Source of the DNA: Gammaproteobacteria bacterium
GTDB lineage: Bacteria; Pseudomonadota; Gammaproteobacteria; Pseudomonadales; Azotimanducaceae
Direction of reading: 5' to 3'
Assembly: GCA_027293665.1 (NCBI GenBank)
Contig: JAPUFN010000091.1
Location: 1 to 15,364 of the forward strand
Length of the DNA: 15,364 nucleotides
The notes beneath the pieces are model-generated. The model saw only the letters and a list, made by a program, of their open reading frames with translations. It ran no database searches and had not been told where the DNA came from. The number at the start of each line of letters is the position of its first letter. Position 1 is the stretch's first letter. Position numbers and translations under genes: made by a program. Of the stretch, positions 7,177 to 14,456 are shown piece by piece.

Positions 7177-8037
7177 ATGGAACTCGTCACCTTCGAGCGC
7201 GACACACCACTCGACGAAATGCTTGCCGTACTGCAACGCGATGGCGGCATCATCATCCGGGATCTGTTCTCCGCTGACAGCGTCAATGCCATGCACAGCG
7301 CGATCAGCCAACAGGCGCAACGCACGACACCCGGGTCGAAGTCCGAGCGCGATTTCTGGCGCGTCTTTCATGGCGCCAACACGATCCGATTCACGAGCCT
7401 GGGGCTATTGAGTCCCGCTTACTTCGACATGCTGGAAAATGACACGTTCAGCGCCATTGCCGACGCGGTGCTGCTGCCACAGTGTGGTGCTTACTGGGTC
7501 AACACGGGCCAGGCCATGCTCATCGGCCCCGGCGAGCCCGCCCAGATGCTGCATCGCGATTGCGGGAACTGGGGCGAGGTCTTCAAGCCTTTGTGGCCGA
7601 ACGCGCCCGAGATTACGCTCAGCACGATGATCGCGCTGGAAGATCTGGACGAGGAACTCGGTGCTACGCGGGTCATTCCAGGCAGCCACCTGTGGCAGGA
7701 CATCGACCGACCCGCTCGGCCAGAAGAGTCGGTGGCCGCCACGATGTCAGCCGGCAGCGGCCTCGTCTATTCAGGCAAAGTCTTTCACGGTGGCGGCGCC
7801 AACCGCACGAGCGATCGCTGGCGCATGGCCATGCATTTGAGTTTCGTCGTCGGTTGGCTGACACCTGAAGAAGCCAATGCGCTGGAATACCCGACAGAAC
7901 TCGTCGCCAACCTCTCGCCCCGGGTGCAGGCACTCCTCGGATTTGCCTCCTACGACCCGGGAGCACATCGCAGCGGCCGACTGTGGACCCGGGATTTCGA
8001 CGCCTGGAAAATCTCTAGCCCGCCTCAGCGAGGGTGA
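7177..8037 (+). CDS. Phytanoyl-CoA dioxygenase (PhyH) family protein
   Basis: The 286-residue protein is a non-haem Fe(II)/2-oxoglutarate-dependent oxygenase of the PhyH family, at family length. The iron triad is visible: His126 and Asp128 in LHRDCGNW, and distal His204 in KVFHGGGANR. Arg210 or Arg213/215 following it would hold 2-oxoglutarate. GATRVIPGSH (about 162-171) is the characteristic strand-turn of the family. It should hydroxylate a small hydrophobic or acyl substrate, which cannot be told from sequence. The start is ATG 7177, with gctgag upstream as a weak ribosome binding site. It stands alone on the plus strand and meets the DUF2461 gene tail to tail, with 15 bases between the stops. 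Confidence 0.9.
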   Translation: MELVTFERDTPLDEMLAVLQRDGGIIIRDLFSADSVNAMHSAISQQAQRTTPGSKSERDFWRVFHGANTIRFTSLGLLSPAYFDMLENDTFSAIADAVLLPQCGAYWVNTGQAMLIGPGEPAQMLHRDCGNWGEVFKPLWPNAPEITLSTMIALEDLDEELGATRVIPGSHLWQDIDRPARPEESVAATMSAGSGLVYSGKVFHGGGANRTSDRWRMAMHLSFVVGWLTPEEANALEYPTELVANLSPRVQALLGFASYDPGAHRSGRLWTRDFDAWKISSPPQRG

Positions 8038-8052
8038 CCGTACACGCGTCGG

Positions 8053-8742
8053 TCAGAACTCGACCTCGAGAGCCGCGCAAAGGAACGCCATAAACGGCGT
8101 TGCCTTGCGATAGATGGCGGCGACCGATTGCACGAAATCCGCGGATTCGGCCGTCTTAGCCGCAAAATCAGTGGCCGCAATGAAATCCTTGCGCTTGAGA
8201 TCTTCCAGGTTCGGGGCATCCGCGGCATAGCCGCGCGGCGGCCGTTTGAGGCTTGCGCCACCAAGCGTGAAGCATTTGCCAAATGCGCGGCCGTGGGCCG
8301 CTTTGCGCCAGGCGGCCGGATTCTCGGCAATGCGAGTTCGAACCTTCGCCAGCGCCTCTGAATCCGGATGCCAGACACCGGCCGCCAGAAAACAGCCACT
8401 GTTGTCGATATGCAGGTAGTAGCCGGGAGCATGAACATCTTTGCCCAGTTCATGGCGAAACTGGATACCGATGTTGGTTTTATAAGGGGTCTTGTCTTTG
8501 CCGAAACGGGTGTCGCGATAGACGCGCATCAGTGAGCCGCCGGTTTTCTTCGGCAGTGCGACAAAGTGATCGGAAAGTCGCAACAGCCTCGGGCCCATGG
8601 TCGCAATAAAATCCAGCGCCGGTTCGCGCACGAGTGCCTCGTAGCGCGGCTTGTTGACCGCAAACCACTCACGGTCGTTGTTTCGCTCGAGCTCCCGCAG
8701 AAAGCGCAGTGTGCCTGGCGGAAACCCGGTGAACTTCGGCAT
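8053..8742 (-). CDS. DUF2461 family protein (TIGR02453)
   Basis: A 229-residue protein matching the widespread DUF2461 family along its length: FTGFPPGTLRFLRELERNN near the start, and the hallmark GGSLMRVYRDTRFGKDKTPY (68-87). The later GYYLHIDNSGCFLAAGVW (about 107-124) is also typical. The biochemical role of this family is not established; no catalytic residues can be assigned with confidence. A strong AAGGAG (8755-8750) lies 7 bases before ATG 8742. It is the last gene of a minus-strand run after two MFS carriers, with 70 bases separating it from the nearer one, enough room for its own promoter. Confidence 0.9.
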   Translation of the reverse strand: MPKFTGFPPGTLRFLRELERNNDREWFAVNKPRYEALVREPALDFIATMGPRLLRLSDHFVALPKKTGGSLMRVYRDTRFGKDKTPYKTNIGIQFRHELGKDVHAPGYYLHIDNSGCFLAAGVWHPDSEALAKVRTRIAENPAAWRKAAHGRAFGKCFTLGGASLKRPPRGYAADAPNLEDLKRKDFIAATDFAAKTAESADFVQSVAAIYRKATPFMAFLCAALEVEF

Positions 8743-8812
8743 CGAACAACTCCTTGTTTAAGCTATCCACCTGCATATACAGCAAACGCGTGCAGCCACA
8801 GTGCTGGACAAC

Positions 8813-10078
8813 TCAATCAAATATTTTTTCGCTGCTCGAAAACAGCAGATAGAAGACCAACCCGAAGAGCGTAACACCCGCGGCAACCTGAAAGACCAAC
8901 GCCCAGGATCCCGTAAGCTCCAGTATCAAACCGCTGACAAAAACACCGATGATGCCGGGAATCGTCCCGGCGGTGTTGGTGATCCCCATGAGCGTGCCGG
9001 CGTGGCGGGGTGCGAGGTCCATGTGATTGACCGCAAAGCCGCCCGTGACGAAGGCGCCGAGAGCGTTGCCGACGGCCATGATGGCAATCGCCATCCAGGC
9101 GGATTCAACCTCGCCGACGATCATGAGTGCGGTGGCGATTCCGCCAAAGCCAATGGTCTGCATCAGCTTGCGGACGCGGCCGACGGCCATGCCATTTCTG
9201 ATCAGACGATCTGCAACGTTGCCGGCAATATTGAGAAAGAAGAAGGAGGCGACGTGGGGAATCATTGTGAACAAGCCAACCGAGGCATAGTCCACTCCGA
9301 GGCCCTTGTTGACGAACGTCGGTAACCAGGAAAGCAGCACGTACAACGACCAGTTGTTGCAGAAGTGGGCGACAATGATTGCCCAGACCGCGCGATGCTT
9401 GAGAAATTCGAACCAGTGGGGAGGCGCAACTTCCGTCGCCGCCGCCGTACCCTCAGCGATGATGGCACGCTCAGCGTCGCTGAGTTGCGGGTGTTCCTGC
9501 GGTGTAGAACTCACGACCCGATACCAGGCCGTGTACCAGATAACTCCGACGCCACCAAAGAGATAAAATGCCCACTGCCAGCCGAGCGTCTCGACGATGA
9601 TCGGCGTTACGATGAGTGCAAAGACCGTACCCAACGGTATGGCGCTGTTGGTCAGCCCGATGGCCCGTGAGCGCTCGACCAGTGGAATCCAGCGCGAGTA
9701 GAGAGAGTAGATCGACGGAAAGGTAACCGCCTCTCCCATCCCCATGGCGATCCGCGTCGCGATGAGTATGCCGAATCCCAGCCAGGCTGCCGGTGGCGTG
9801 AGAATGGTGAACACCGACCAGGCGAGCACGCCGAATCCCAGCACGACTTTGCCGCCAAAGCGATCGGCCAGACGCCCGCCGACAATCTGCAGCAGCAGAT
9901 AGCCGATGAAAAATGATGAGAGCACCGTGCCCTGGGTTTGCATGTTCCAGCCGAGTTCCTCGGCCATGGGAATGATGGCCACCGATATGTTCACGCGATC
10001 GATATAGCAGACAAAGACGGACGCAAACGCCAGCCCCACCACCGAATAGCGGCGCGGCCAATCAGCAGATTTCAACAC
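8813..10078 (-). CDS. MFS transporter, anion:cation symporter (ACS/SLC17-like) type
   Basis: About 421 residues and 12 predicted membrane segments. Family features: DRVNISVAIIPMAEELGW at the end of helix 1, GGRLADRFGGK in the loop between helices 2 and 3, and RIAMGMGEAVTFPSIYSLYSRW around helix 4, all typical of the ACS branch that carries organic anions such as sugar acids, tartrate or phthalate-like compounds. The longest frame starts at a GTG at 10138, but a purine-rich site (10090-10082) just precedes GTG 10078 and the adjacent TTG 10075, so I use 10078. It lies in the same direction as, and closely behind, the other MFS gene. The substrate is unknown; an organic carboxylate is the reasonable guess. 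Confidence 0.88.
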   Translation of the reverse strand: MLKSADWPRRYSVVGLAFASVFVCYIDRVNISVAIIPMAEELGWNMQTQGTVLSSFFIGYLLLQIVGGRLADRFGGKVVLGFGVLAWSVFTILTPPAAWLGFGILIATRIAMGMGEAVTFPSIYSLYSRWIPLVERSRAIGLTNSAIPLGTVFALIVTPIIVETLGWQWAFYLFGGVGVIWYTAWYRVVSSTPQEHPQLSDAERAIIAEGTAAATEVAPPHWFEFLKHRAVWAIIVAHFCNNWSLYVLLSWLPTFVNKGLGVDYASVGLFTMIPHVASFFFLNIAGNVADRLIRNGMAVGRVRKLMQTIGFGGIATALMIVGEVESAWMAIAIMAVGNALGAFVTGGFAVNHMDLAPRHAGTLMGITNTAGTIPGIIGVFVSGLILELTGSWALVFQVAAGVTLFGLVFYLLFSSSEKIFD

Positions 10079-10156
10079 AGACCCTCCCCTCGGATGGAGC
10101 GCCACCTTAACCCGTCTCCCCGGCCCGGGCGAGCGCACGCACGCAGATTGCTGTCG

Positions 10157-11467
10157 TCAGATTCGCGCAGCCTGCACTTTGCGCACGACCGACTCAGGCA
10201 AGCTTGGCGGCGTTGCAGCAAGGAAACACAGCGAGCCGGCGAGTGACAAGCCTGCCAACACCGCGAACCCCAGTTGATAGTCGCCGTATATGTCGGCCAT
10301 GATCCCGGCGAATATCGGACCTGCGGACATACCCAGCATCACGATCAGTGACGAAAATCCCATGATCGTGCCGAACGACGTCGCACCGAAATAATCCGCC
10401 CGCAACGCAACCATCAGCGGACCACGCGTGCCCCAGCCCAACCCGTGGAGTGCTGCGAACGCGGCCACCATAGCGAAGGAGTCCGCAAAGGCAACAATCA
10501 ACAACCCCGCGGCATGCGCCACCATGCAGAAAGCACAGATAACCCGCTTGTTGAATCGATCGCCAAGATAGCCGCCAGACAGTTGACCCACGAGCTGAAA
10601 ACCGGTCAGCAGCGCAATGACCAGCCCGGCCTGCCCCAGCGTGTAATCAAGCCCTTCCGTGAGGTGCGGCACCAGATGCACCATAACAGCTGAGACCGTG
10701 AGCAACGCGAGCGCATGGCCAAAGGAGATCAACCAGAAGGCAGAGGTGCGCATCGCTTGCCTGGCTGTGAAATCACGCCGCGGCGCAACTGTGGCGGCGG
10801 TTGCGTCTTCTTCAGGTTGCATCTCACCATCGGCAACTTCACCGTAGTCTTCGGGCCGGTGGCGAATCAGCTGCACGAGCGGCAGGCCCATGGCCAACAC
10901 CAGCAAGCCGGACAACAGGGCCGTTGTGCGCCAGCCGACAGCTTCAAGTAACAGGATTAGCAACGGTACTGACAGTCCGCCGATCGAAAAGCCCAGTTGC
11001 GAAAGTGCTACCGCCTTCGACCGGTGACGGCTGAACCAGCTCACGAGTGAAACCATGAGTGTTGCAAAGCCACCGAGGCTCGACCCCAGGGCGATGAGCA
11101 CGAAGCAGAGATAGAAATCCAGCAGCGATTCCACGCGGCTGAATAGCATGAAACCGACGCCGAATATCACCGTGCCGATGGTCAGGATCACACGAGGGCC
11201 GAAACGGTCTACCAGCCACCCCTGCAGCGGGCCGAGAATGCCGCTTTCAACCCGGGCGAGCGCGAAAGCACCCGCCACCAGCGCTTTACTCCAGCCGAAC
11301 TCCTCCTGCAGCAGAACCATGTAGGCGCCGTACGACTGCATCCACAACACGGCCGCGAGCCATTGCACGCCACCGGCCGCGGAGACAATCCACCAGCCGT
11401 AGAAAACTTTGCCACGCGGTCGGATGACCGCATCGACTCTTTGCAGGAAGTTGCTCACGGAGCGCAA
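10157..11467 (-). CDS. MFS transporter, monocarboxylate/oxalate-formate antiporter-like
   Basis: A 436-residue, 12-segment MFS protein. KVFYGWWIVSAAGGVQW near the start, GPLQGWLVDRFGPRVIL in the helix 2-3 region and the central acidic loop (about 205-230) fit the MCT/OFA-like branch that moves small carboxylates. The second half repeats the fold (GGYLGDRFNKR). No ATG is available: TTG 11467 or GTG 11458 are the candidate starts and neither has a clear ribosome binding site, so translation may depend on coupling to the GST gene, whose stop is 29 bases upstream. The second MFS gene follows closely. The substrate is not determinable. Confidence 0.87.
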   Translation of the reverse strand: MRSVSNFLQRVDAVIRPRGKVFYGWWIVSAAGGVQWLAAVLWMQSYGAYMVLLQEEFGWSKALVAGAFALARVESGILGPLQGWLVDRFGPRVILTIGTVIFGVGFMLFSRVESLLDFYLCFVLIALGSSLGGFATLMVSLVSWFSRHRSKAVALSQLGFSIGGLSVPLLILLLEAVGWRTTALLSGLLVLAMGLPLVQLIRHRPEDYGEVADGEMQPEEDATAATVAPRRDFTARQAMRTSAFWLISFGHALALLTVSAVMVHLVPHLTEGLDYTLGQAGLVIALLTGFQLVGQLSGGYLGDRFNKRVICAFCMVAHAAGLLIVAFADSFAMVAAFAALHGLGWGTRGPLMVALRADYFGATSFGTIMGFSSLIVMLGMSAGPIFAGIMADIYGDYQLGFAVLAGLSLAGSLCFLAATPPSLPESVVRKVQAARI

Positions 11468-11496
11468 ATCATACGCGAAGGGTCGGCAGGTAAGGG

Positions 11497-12108
11497 TCAG
11501 CCCGTGGCGAAGCTGGGGCGCGCGGCGATCGTCTGTCTGTAGCGTGCAATATTCGACAGGTCGTAGGGCAGGTCCACCTGCACGCGTTCGGCAAAGTTCA
11601 CAGCAATGGCGAATGTGATGTCCGCCACGCTGAACACATCACCAGCGAGGAACGTGCTGCTCGCAAGATGCTCATCGAACACGGCCAACGCGGCGGCTGC
11701 TACCTCGGCACTGATCAGGCCCCATTCCTCGCAGATCTTTTCACGGTCCTTGAAGACGCCGCTGAGATTACGAAACGAGGACGCCGCGGGGAGCATGAAA
11801 TTGAGCTCCGCTCGCCGGTTCCACATCTCAACCTGGGCGAGCTCGAGCGGCGTTGATCCGAACAGTGCGGGCTCAGGATGCAGGCCTTCCAGGTAGCGGC
11901 AGATCGCGACGGATTCCGCCAGAAACGTGCCGTCGTCGAGTTCCAGCACCGGCACCCGGCCAAATGGATTCATCTGGCGGAATTCAGCGGAGAGATTGTC
12001 TCCCGCTCTCAGATCGTAGGTCTGCGAGACGAATGGTTCGATACCCTTCTCCTGCATGAATACCTCGACGCGCAGCGCGTTGGGTGACGGCGCAATATGT
12101 AGCTTCAT
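11497..12108 (-). CDS. Glutathione S-transferase family protein
   Basis: A 203-residue two-domain GST. The N-terminal thioredoxin-like half (1-80) shows the cis-proline in GRVPVLEL (Pro53) and the gamma-glutamyl-binding ES pair in FLAESVAICRYLE (65-66). The helical C-terminal half has the FLAGDVFSVADITFAIA hydrophobic core motif of the family. Ser8 and Asn10 in the first loop are candidate glutathione-activating residues. It conjugates or isomerises electrophiles with glutathione; the exact class is unclear. The start ATG 12108 has GAGAAA about 8 bases upstream. It is the first gene of the GST-MFS-MFS-DUF2461 run, which suggests uptake or efflux linked to processing of an electrophilic or aromatic compound (inference). 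Confidence 0.9.
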   Translation of the reverse strand: MKLHIAPSPNALRVEVFMQEKGIEPFVSQTYDLRAGDNLSAEFRQMNPFGRVPVLELDDGTFLAESVAICRYLEGLHPEPALFGSTPLELAQVEMWNRRAELNFMLPAASSFRNLSGVFKDREKICEEWGLISAEVAAAALAVFDEHLASSTFLAGDVFSVADITFAIAVNFAERVQVDLPYDLSNIARYRQTIAARPSFATG

Positions 12109-12161
12109 TGATTTGTTTCTCAGTGAGAGCGGCCGACCATTCTATGCGATCGTGCTGCAGC

Positions 12162-12185
12162 CTGTGCCGTGTCGAATCGGCACAG
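12162..12185 (-). terminator. Hairpin between the small membrane protein and GST genes (possible terminator or attenuator)
   Basis: CTGTGCCG (12162-12169) pairs exactly with CGGCACAG (12178-12185) around an 8-base loop. It begins 18 bases after the stop of the 12203-12613 gene and 54 bases before the GST start, as expected for a terminator or processing hairpin. No T-run follows on the minus strand, so intrinsic termination would be inefficient. Confidence 0.4.
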
Positions 12186-12202
12186 CCGCGGCCGGGGTAT
12201 AT

Positions 12203-12613
12203 TTACAGCGGCTCGAGCCGCAAGGCCATCGCCTCGGCCTTACTGCCGAAGAGAAATTCGATGTAGCTGTCGCGCCAGCCGTACTTCTCGCGCATGAGGC
12301 CGCGCACTGTGGAGATCGCCGCAGGCACGGGGACCGCTGTATATTCCGCCGTTGTGTCACCGCGCTGCATGCTGATTACCGGATTCGACGTCATACGGCC
12401 GAACCATCCCGCACCCTCGACACCGACGCGCAGCCACTGCGCATCAGCGTGATCCACAACCCACAGTCGGGTTGTCGCCGATTCGCCGCCACCGGCATCC
12501 GTTGTGACGACCACCACCTCGCCGGTTTCCGAGGCCACCATCTGCAGCAGCATGGCAGCTGTGACGAGTGCCACCAGGCCGAGGAATGTTCGTAGGAGGA
12601 TCTTTCGCAACAT
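12203..12613 (-). CDS. Small membrane-anchored protein, possible split-barrel (DUF385/nitroreductase-like) fold
   Basis: A 136-residue product from ATG 12613 (GAGAAAGAC just upstream as ribosome binding site). Residues about 4-26 form a hydrophobic signal anchor. The rest shows TTDAGGGESATTRLWVVD (37-54), GAGWFGRMTSNP (68-79) and a short strand pattern like the DUF385/deazaflavin-dependent nitroreductase barrel, in which TT.G..S......L and W...L..NP occupy similar places. The match is loose and the N-terminal anchor is unusual for that family, so cofactor use (F420, FMN or none) is unproven. Divergent from the marR-like gene, with 118 bases between start codons, so it is the most likely direct target of that regulator. 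Confidence 0.65.
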   Translation of the reverse strand: MLRKILLRTFLGLVALVTAAMLLQMVASETGEVVVVTTDAGGGESATTRLWVVDHADAQWLRVGVEGAGWFGRMTSNPVISMQRGDTTAEYTAVPVPAAISTVRGLMREKYGWRDSYIEFLFGSKAEAMALRLEPL

Positions 12614-12661
12614 GTCTTTCTCACGATTGCTGATTCGGTGGCGCACCGTAGCGCAATAATT

Positions 12662-12703
12662 GTTTAATATCAAACTGTTTAAAGCTAAACATTCTGCTAG
12701 CAT
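12662..12703. promoter_or_regulatory. Divergent AT-rich control region with MarR-type operator palindrome
   Basis: Between the two divergent start codons lies an AT-rich stretch, unlike the GC-rich surroundings. TGTTTA (12676-12681) and TAAACA (12686-12691) form a perfect 6-4-6 palindrome. GTTT...AAAC at 12662-12675 forms a second, weaker half-match 15 bases away. A candidate extended -10 (TGCTAGCAT, 12695-12703) for the regulator gene follows directly, so a dimer bound at the palindrome would block it. MarR proteins typically bind such sites in divergent spacers and repress both genes; the assignment here is by position and symmetry. Confidence 0.6.
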
Positions 12704-12731
12704 GACGGTGTCCACTTGAGGCAGGTATCCC

Positions 12732-13259
12732 ATGAGCAGCAAGAAACGCTCACCCCGCGCGCGACGCGGTTCGAAGGCGGCCGCCGATGATCTACAGACC
12801 CATCTGGAGACCAATCTCCAGACCCATCTGGAGACCGCGTACGGTTTTTTCAACGAGATCGGAATCATCAGCCAGCTTTCGAGTAATCAGATGCAGCGGG
12901 CGATGCCGCATGATCTGAACCAATCCCAATTCTCCGTATTGAACTGGTTCGTCAGAGTGGATGCTCAAGCCACCCCCGGACGTCTGGCGCAGGCCTTCCA
13001 GATCACCAAAGGCGCGATGACCAATACCTTGCAGAAGCTCCTGGCGAAGGGTTTCATCGATATCCAGACGGACCCGGCCAGCGGGCGGCGGAAAATCGTG
13101 ACGCTGACGGCTGCCGGACGGCGGGCCCGAGACTCCGCCATTGCCGCCAACTACCCGCAGCTCAGTGCCTTTCTCGACGCGTTTGATATCGGGCGCATCA
13201 ATCGGGCGCTGCCGCTGTTGCGGCAGATCAGGCAATACCTAGATGACTTGCGGAGTTAA
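12732..13259 (+). CDS. MarR-family transcriptional regulator
   Basis: A 175-residue winged-helix regulator. Helix-turn-helix LAQAFQITKGAMTNTLQKLLAKGFI (about 85-109) precedes the wing (IQTDPASGRRKIVTLTAAG, 111-129), the normal MarR arrangement, with dimerisation helices at both ends. MarR dimers bind palindromes and release on binding phenolic or other small ligands, or on oxidation. It is longer than most members (usually about 140-160) because of a basic N-terminal extension and a duplicated octapeptide (LQTHLETN/LQTHLETA, residues 21-36). GAGGCAGG before ATG 12732 is the ribosome binding site. The palindrome in its promoter suggests autoregulation and control of the divergent genes. Confidence 0.92.
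   Translation: MSSKKRSPRARRGSKAAADDLQTHLETNLQTHLETAYGFFNEIGIISQLSSNQMQRAMPHDLNQSQFSVLNWFVRVDAQATPGRLAQAFQITKGAMTNTLQKLLAKGFIDIQTDPASGRRKIVTLTAAGRRARDSAIAANYPQLSAFLDAFDIGRINRALPLLRQIRQYLDDLRS
12792..12839 (+). repeat. 24-bp tandem duplication with internal inverted repeat, within the MarR gene
   Basis: Two in-frame 24-base units (12792-12815, 12816-12839) differ at only a few bases and encode LQTHLETN then LQTHLETA. At the junction TCTGGAGA (12803-12810) and TCTCCAGA (12815-12822) form a perfect 8-bp inverted repeat with a 4-base loop, so the mRNA can fold into a tight hairpin 70-90 bases after the start codon. Confidence 0.85.
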
Positions 13260-13311
13260 CGTCACCGCTCTGCAACTCGCTGCTGGTGCCGCCGCAACTT
13301 GCAGCAGGCTG

Positions 13312-14451
13312 CTATTGCGCCAGAAGAGCGAGAATCTCGGCTCGATGTTCATCGAGATGCGGTGGCGGCGCAAGGGAGTCGCTGCCTGCAAAGTCACCCT
13401 GTAACGCAACGGTGCGCACACCACCACCTGCTGCGAAGAGTTGTCCGGCGGCCTCAGGTGCGGCAAATACTTCCGCCATGTTGTTGACGAAGCCGAATGG
13501 CACTTTGTCCGCCTGCAGAGCCACGGCAACAGTCGCTGCACTGCGCTCGGCGATCCGGGCGGCCAGCAAGTCGTTGAGGACATCACGATTTGCGACTCTC
13601 GCTGCGTTGTCGATGAACCGCTCATCTTCACTCAGCTCAGCCAGATCCAGTGCTGCGACAAACGCCACGAACTGCCGCTGAGTACCCACCGCGATCACGA
13701 GTTCACGGGCGTCACTCGTATGGAAGATGGTGCCGTAGGGCACGATGTTGGGGTGTTCGGAGCCCATTCTGGCCGGCACGACCCCGGCATGCAGATAGTT
13801 GCTCGCCTGGTTGGCCAGCGACGCGGTGGCGGCCGCCAGCAGCGACGTGGCGATGTAGGCACCCCGCCCCGTCTGCGCGCGTTGCAGCAGCGCAAGCAAT
13901 AGTCCTTCCTTTAGCTGGTGCGCGGCGAGCAGATCGACCAGCGCCACCGGCATTTTTACCGGCCCACCGCCGGCTTCTCCGTTGAGGTAGGTGAACCCGC
14001 TTTCTGCCTGGATGATGGCATCGAAGCCGGGGCGTAAGTCGCTGGCACCGTAGGCGGTGATCTGCAGATAGATCAGCTGCGGGTTGCGCGCAGCGACGCT
14101 CTGGTAATCCAGCCCGAACTTCACTTCGTCGCCCGGCTTGTAACCGACGATGACAACATCGCTCAGGTCGACGAGTTGATAGACGAGTTCCCGGCCGGCC
14201 GTGGTCGCGATATCGATTGCGATCGAGCGTTTCCCCCAGTTCGCACAGGAAAAATAGGCCGAGACATCCGAGTCATGCGATTCAGTGGCCAGATACCAGC
14301 CGCGGGTCGGATCGCCAAGCCCGGGCTGCTCAACCTTGATTACATCCGCGCCAAGCTCTGCGCAAAACTGACCTACCAGCGGCCCGGCAAGAATATTCGC
14401 AAGTTCGAGGACTTTCAGTTGTGCCAGTGGCGATTCGTTGTGGCTGGACAA
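13312..14451 (-). CDS. CaiB/BaiF-family CoA-transferase (class III)
   Basis: From TTG 14451 the product is 379 residues, the family norm. The N-terminal Rossmann-like part shows KVLELANILAGPLVGQFCAE and GADVIKVEQPGLGDPTRGW, and the catalytic aspartate is in MPVALVDLLAAHQ (about Asp173, equivalent to Asp169 of formyl-CoA transferase). Class III enzymes move CoA between carboxylic acids through an aspartyl-CoA thioester. The frame is open up to 14631, but that extension overlaps the SCO gene in another frame and reads as low-quality arginine-rich sequence, so I use the TTG 5 bases after the SCO stop, with coupled translation in mind. It converges with the MarR gene (52 bases between stops). The CoA acceptor is unknown. 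Confidence 0.9.
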   Translation of the reverse strand: MSSHNESPLAQLKVLELANILAGPLVGQFCAELGADVIKVEQPGLGDPTRGWYLATESHDSDVSAYFSCANWGKRSIAIDIATTAGRELVYQLVDLSDVVIVGYKPGDEVKFGLDYQSVAARNPQLIYLQITAYGASDLRPGFDAIIQAESGFTYLNGEAGGGPVKMPVALVDLLAAHQLKEGLLLALLQRAQTGRGAYIATSLLAAATASLANQASNYLHAGVVPARMGSEHPNIVPYGTIFHTSDARELVIAVGTQRQFVAFVAALDLAELSEDERFIDNAARVANRDVLNDLLAARIAERSAATVAVALQADKVPFGFVNNMAEVFAAPEAAGQLFAAGGGVRTVALQGDFAGSDSLAPPPHLDEHRAEILALLAQ

Positions 14452-14456
14452 TGCGC

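Noticed and set aside
8771..8782. CTGCATATACAG upstream of the DUF2461 gene, reminiscent of a LexA box
   Set aside because: A LexA box needs CTGT-N8-ACAG over 16 bases; the spacing and half-sites here do not fit.
8813..9325. Plus-strand open frame of 174 residues over the end of the ACS-type MFS gene
   Set aside because: Antisense shadow of a clear transporter gene, hydrophilic and without recognisable motifs.
13270..13307. CTGCAA/TTGCAG and CTGCTG/CAGCAG inverted repeats between the convergent MarR and CaiB stops, as a bidirectional terminator
   Set aside because: Stems of six bases with long loops and no T-run on either strand; not convincing.
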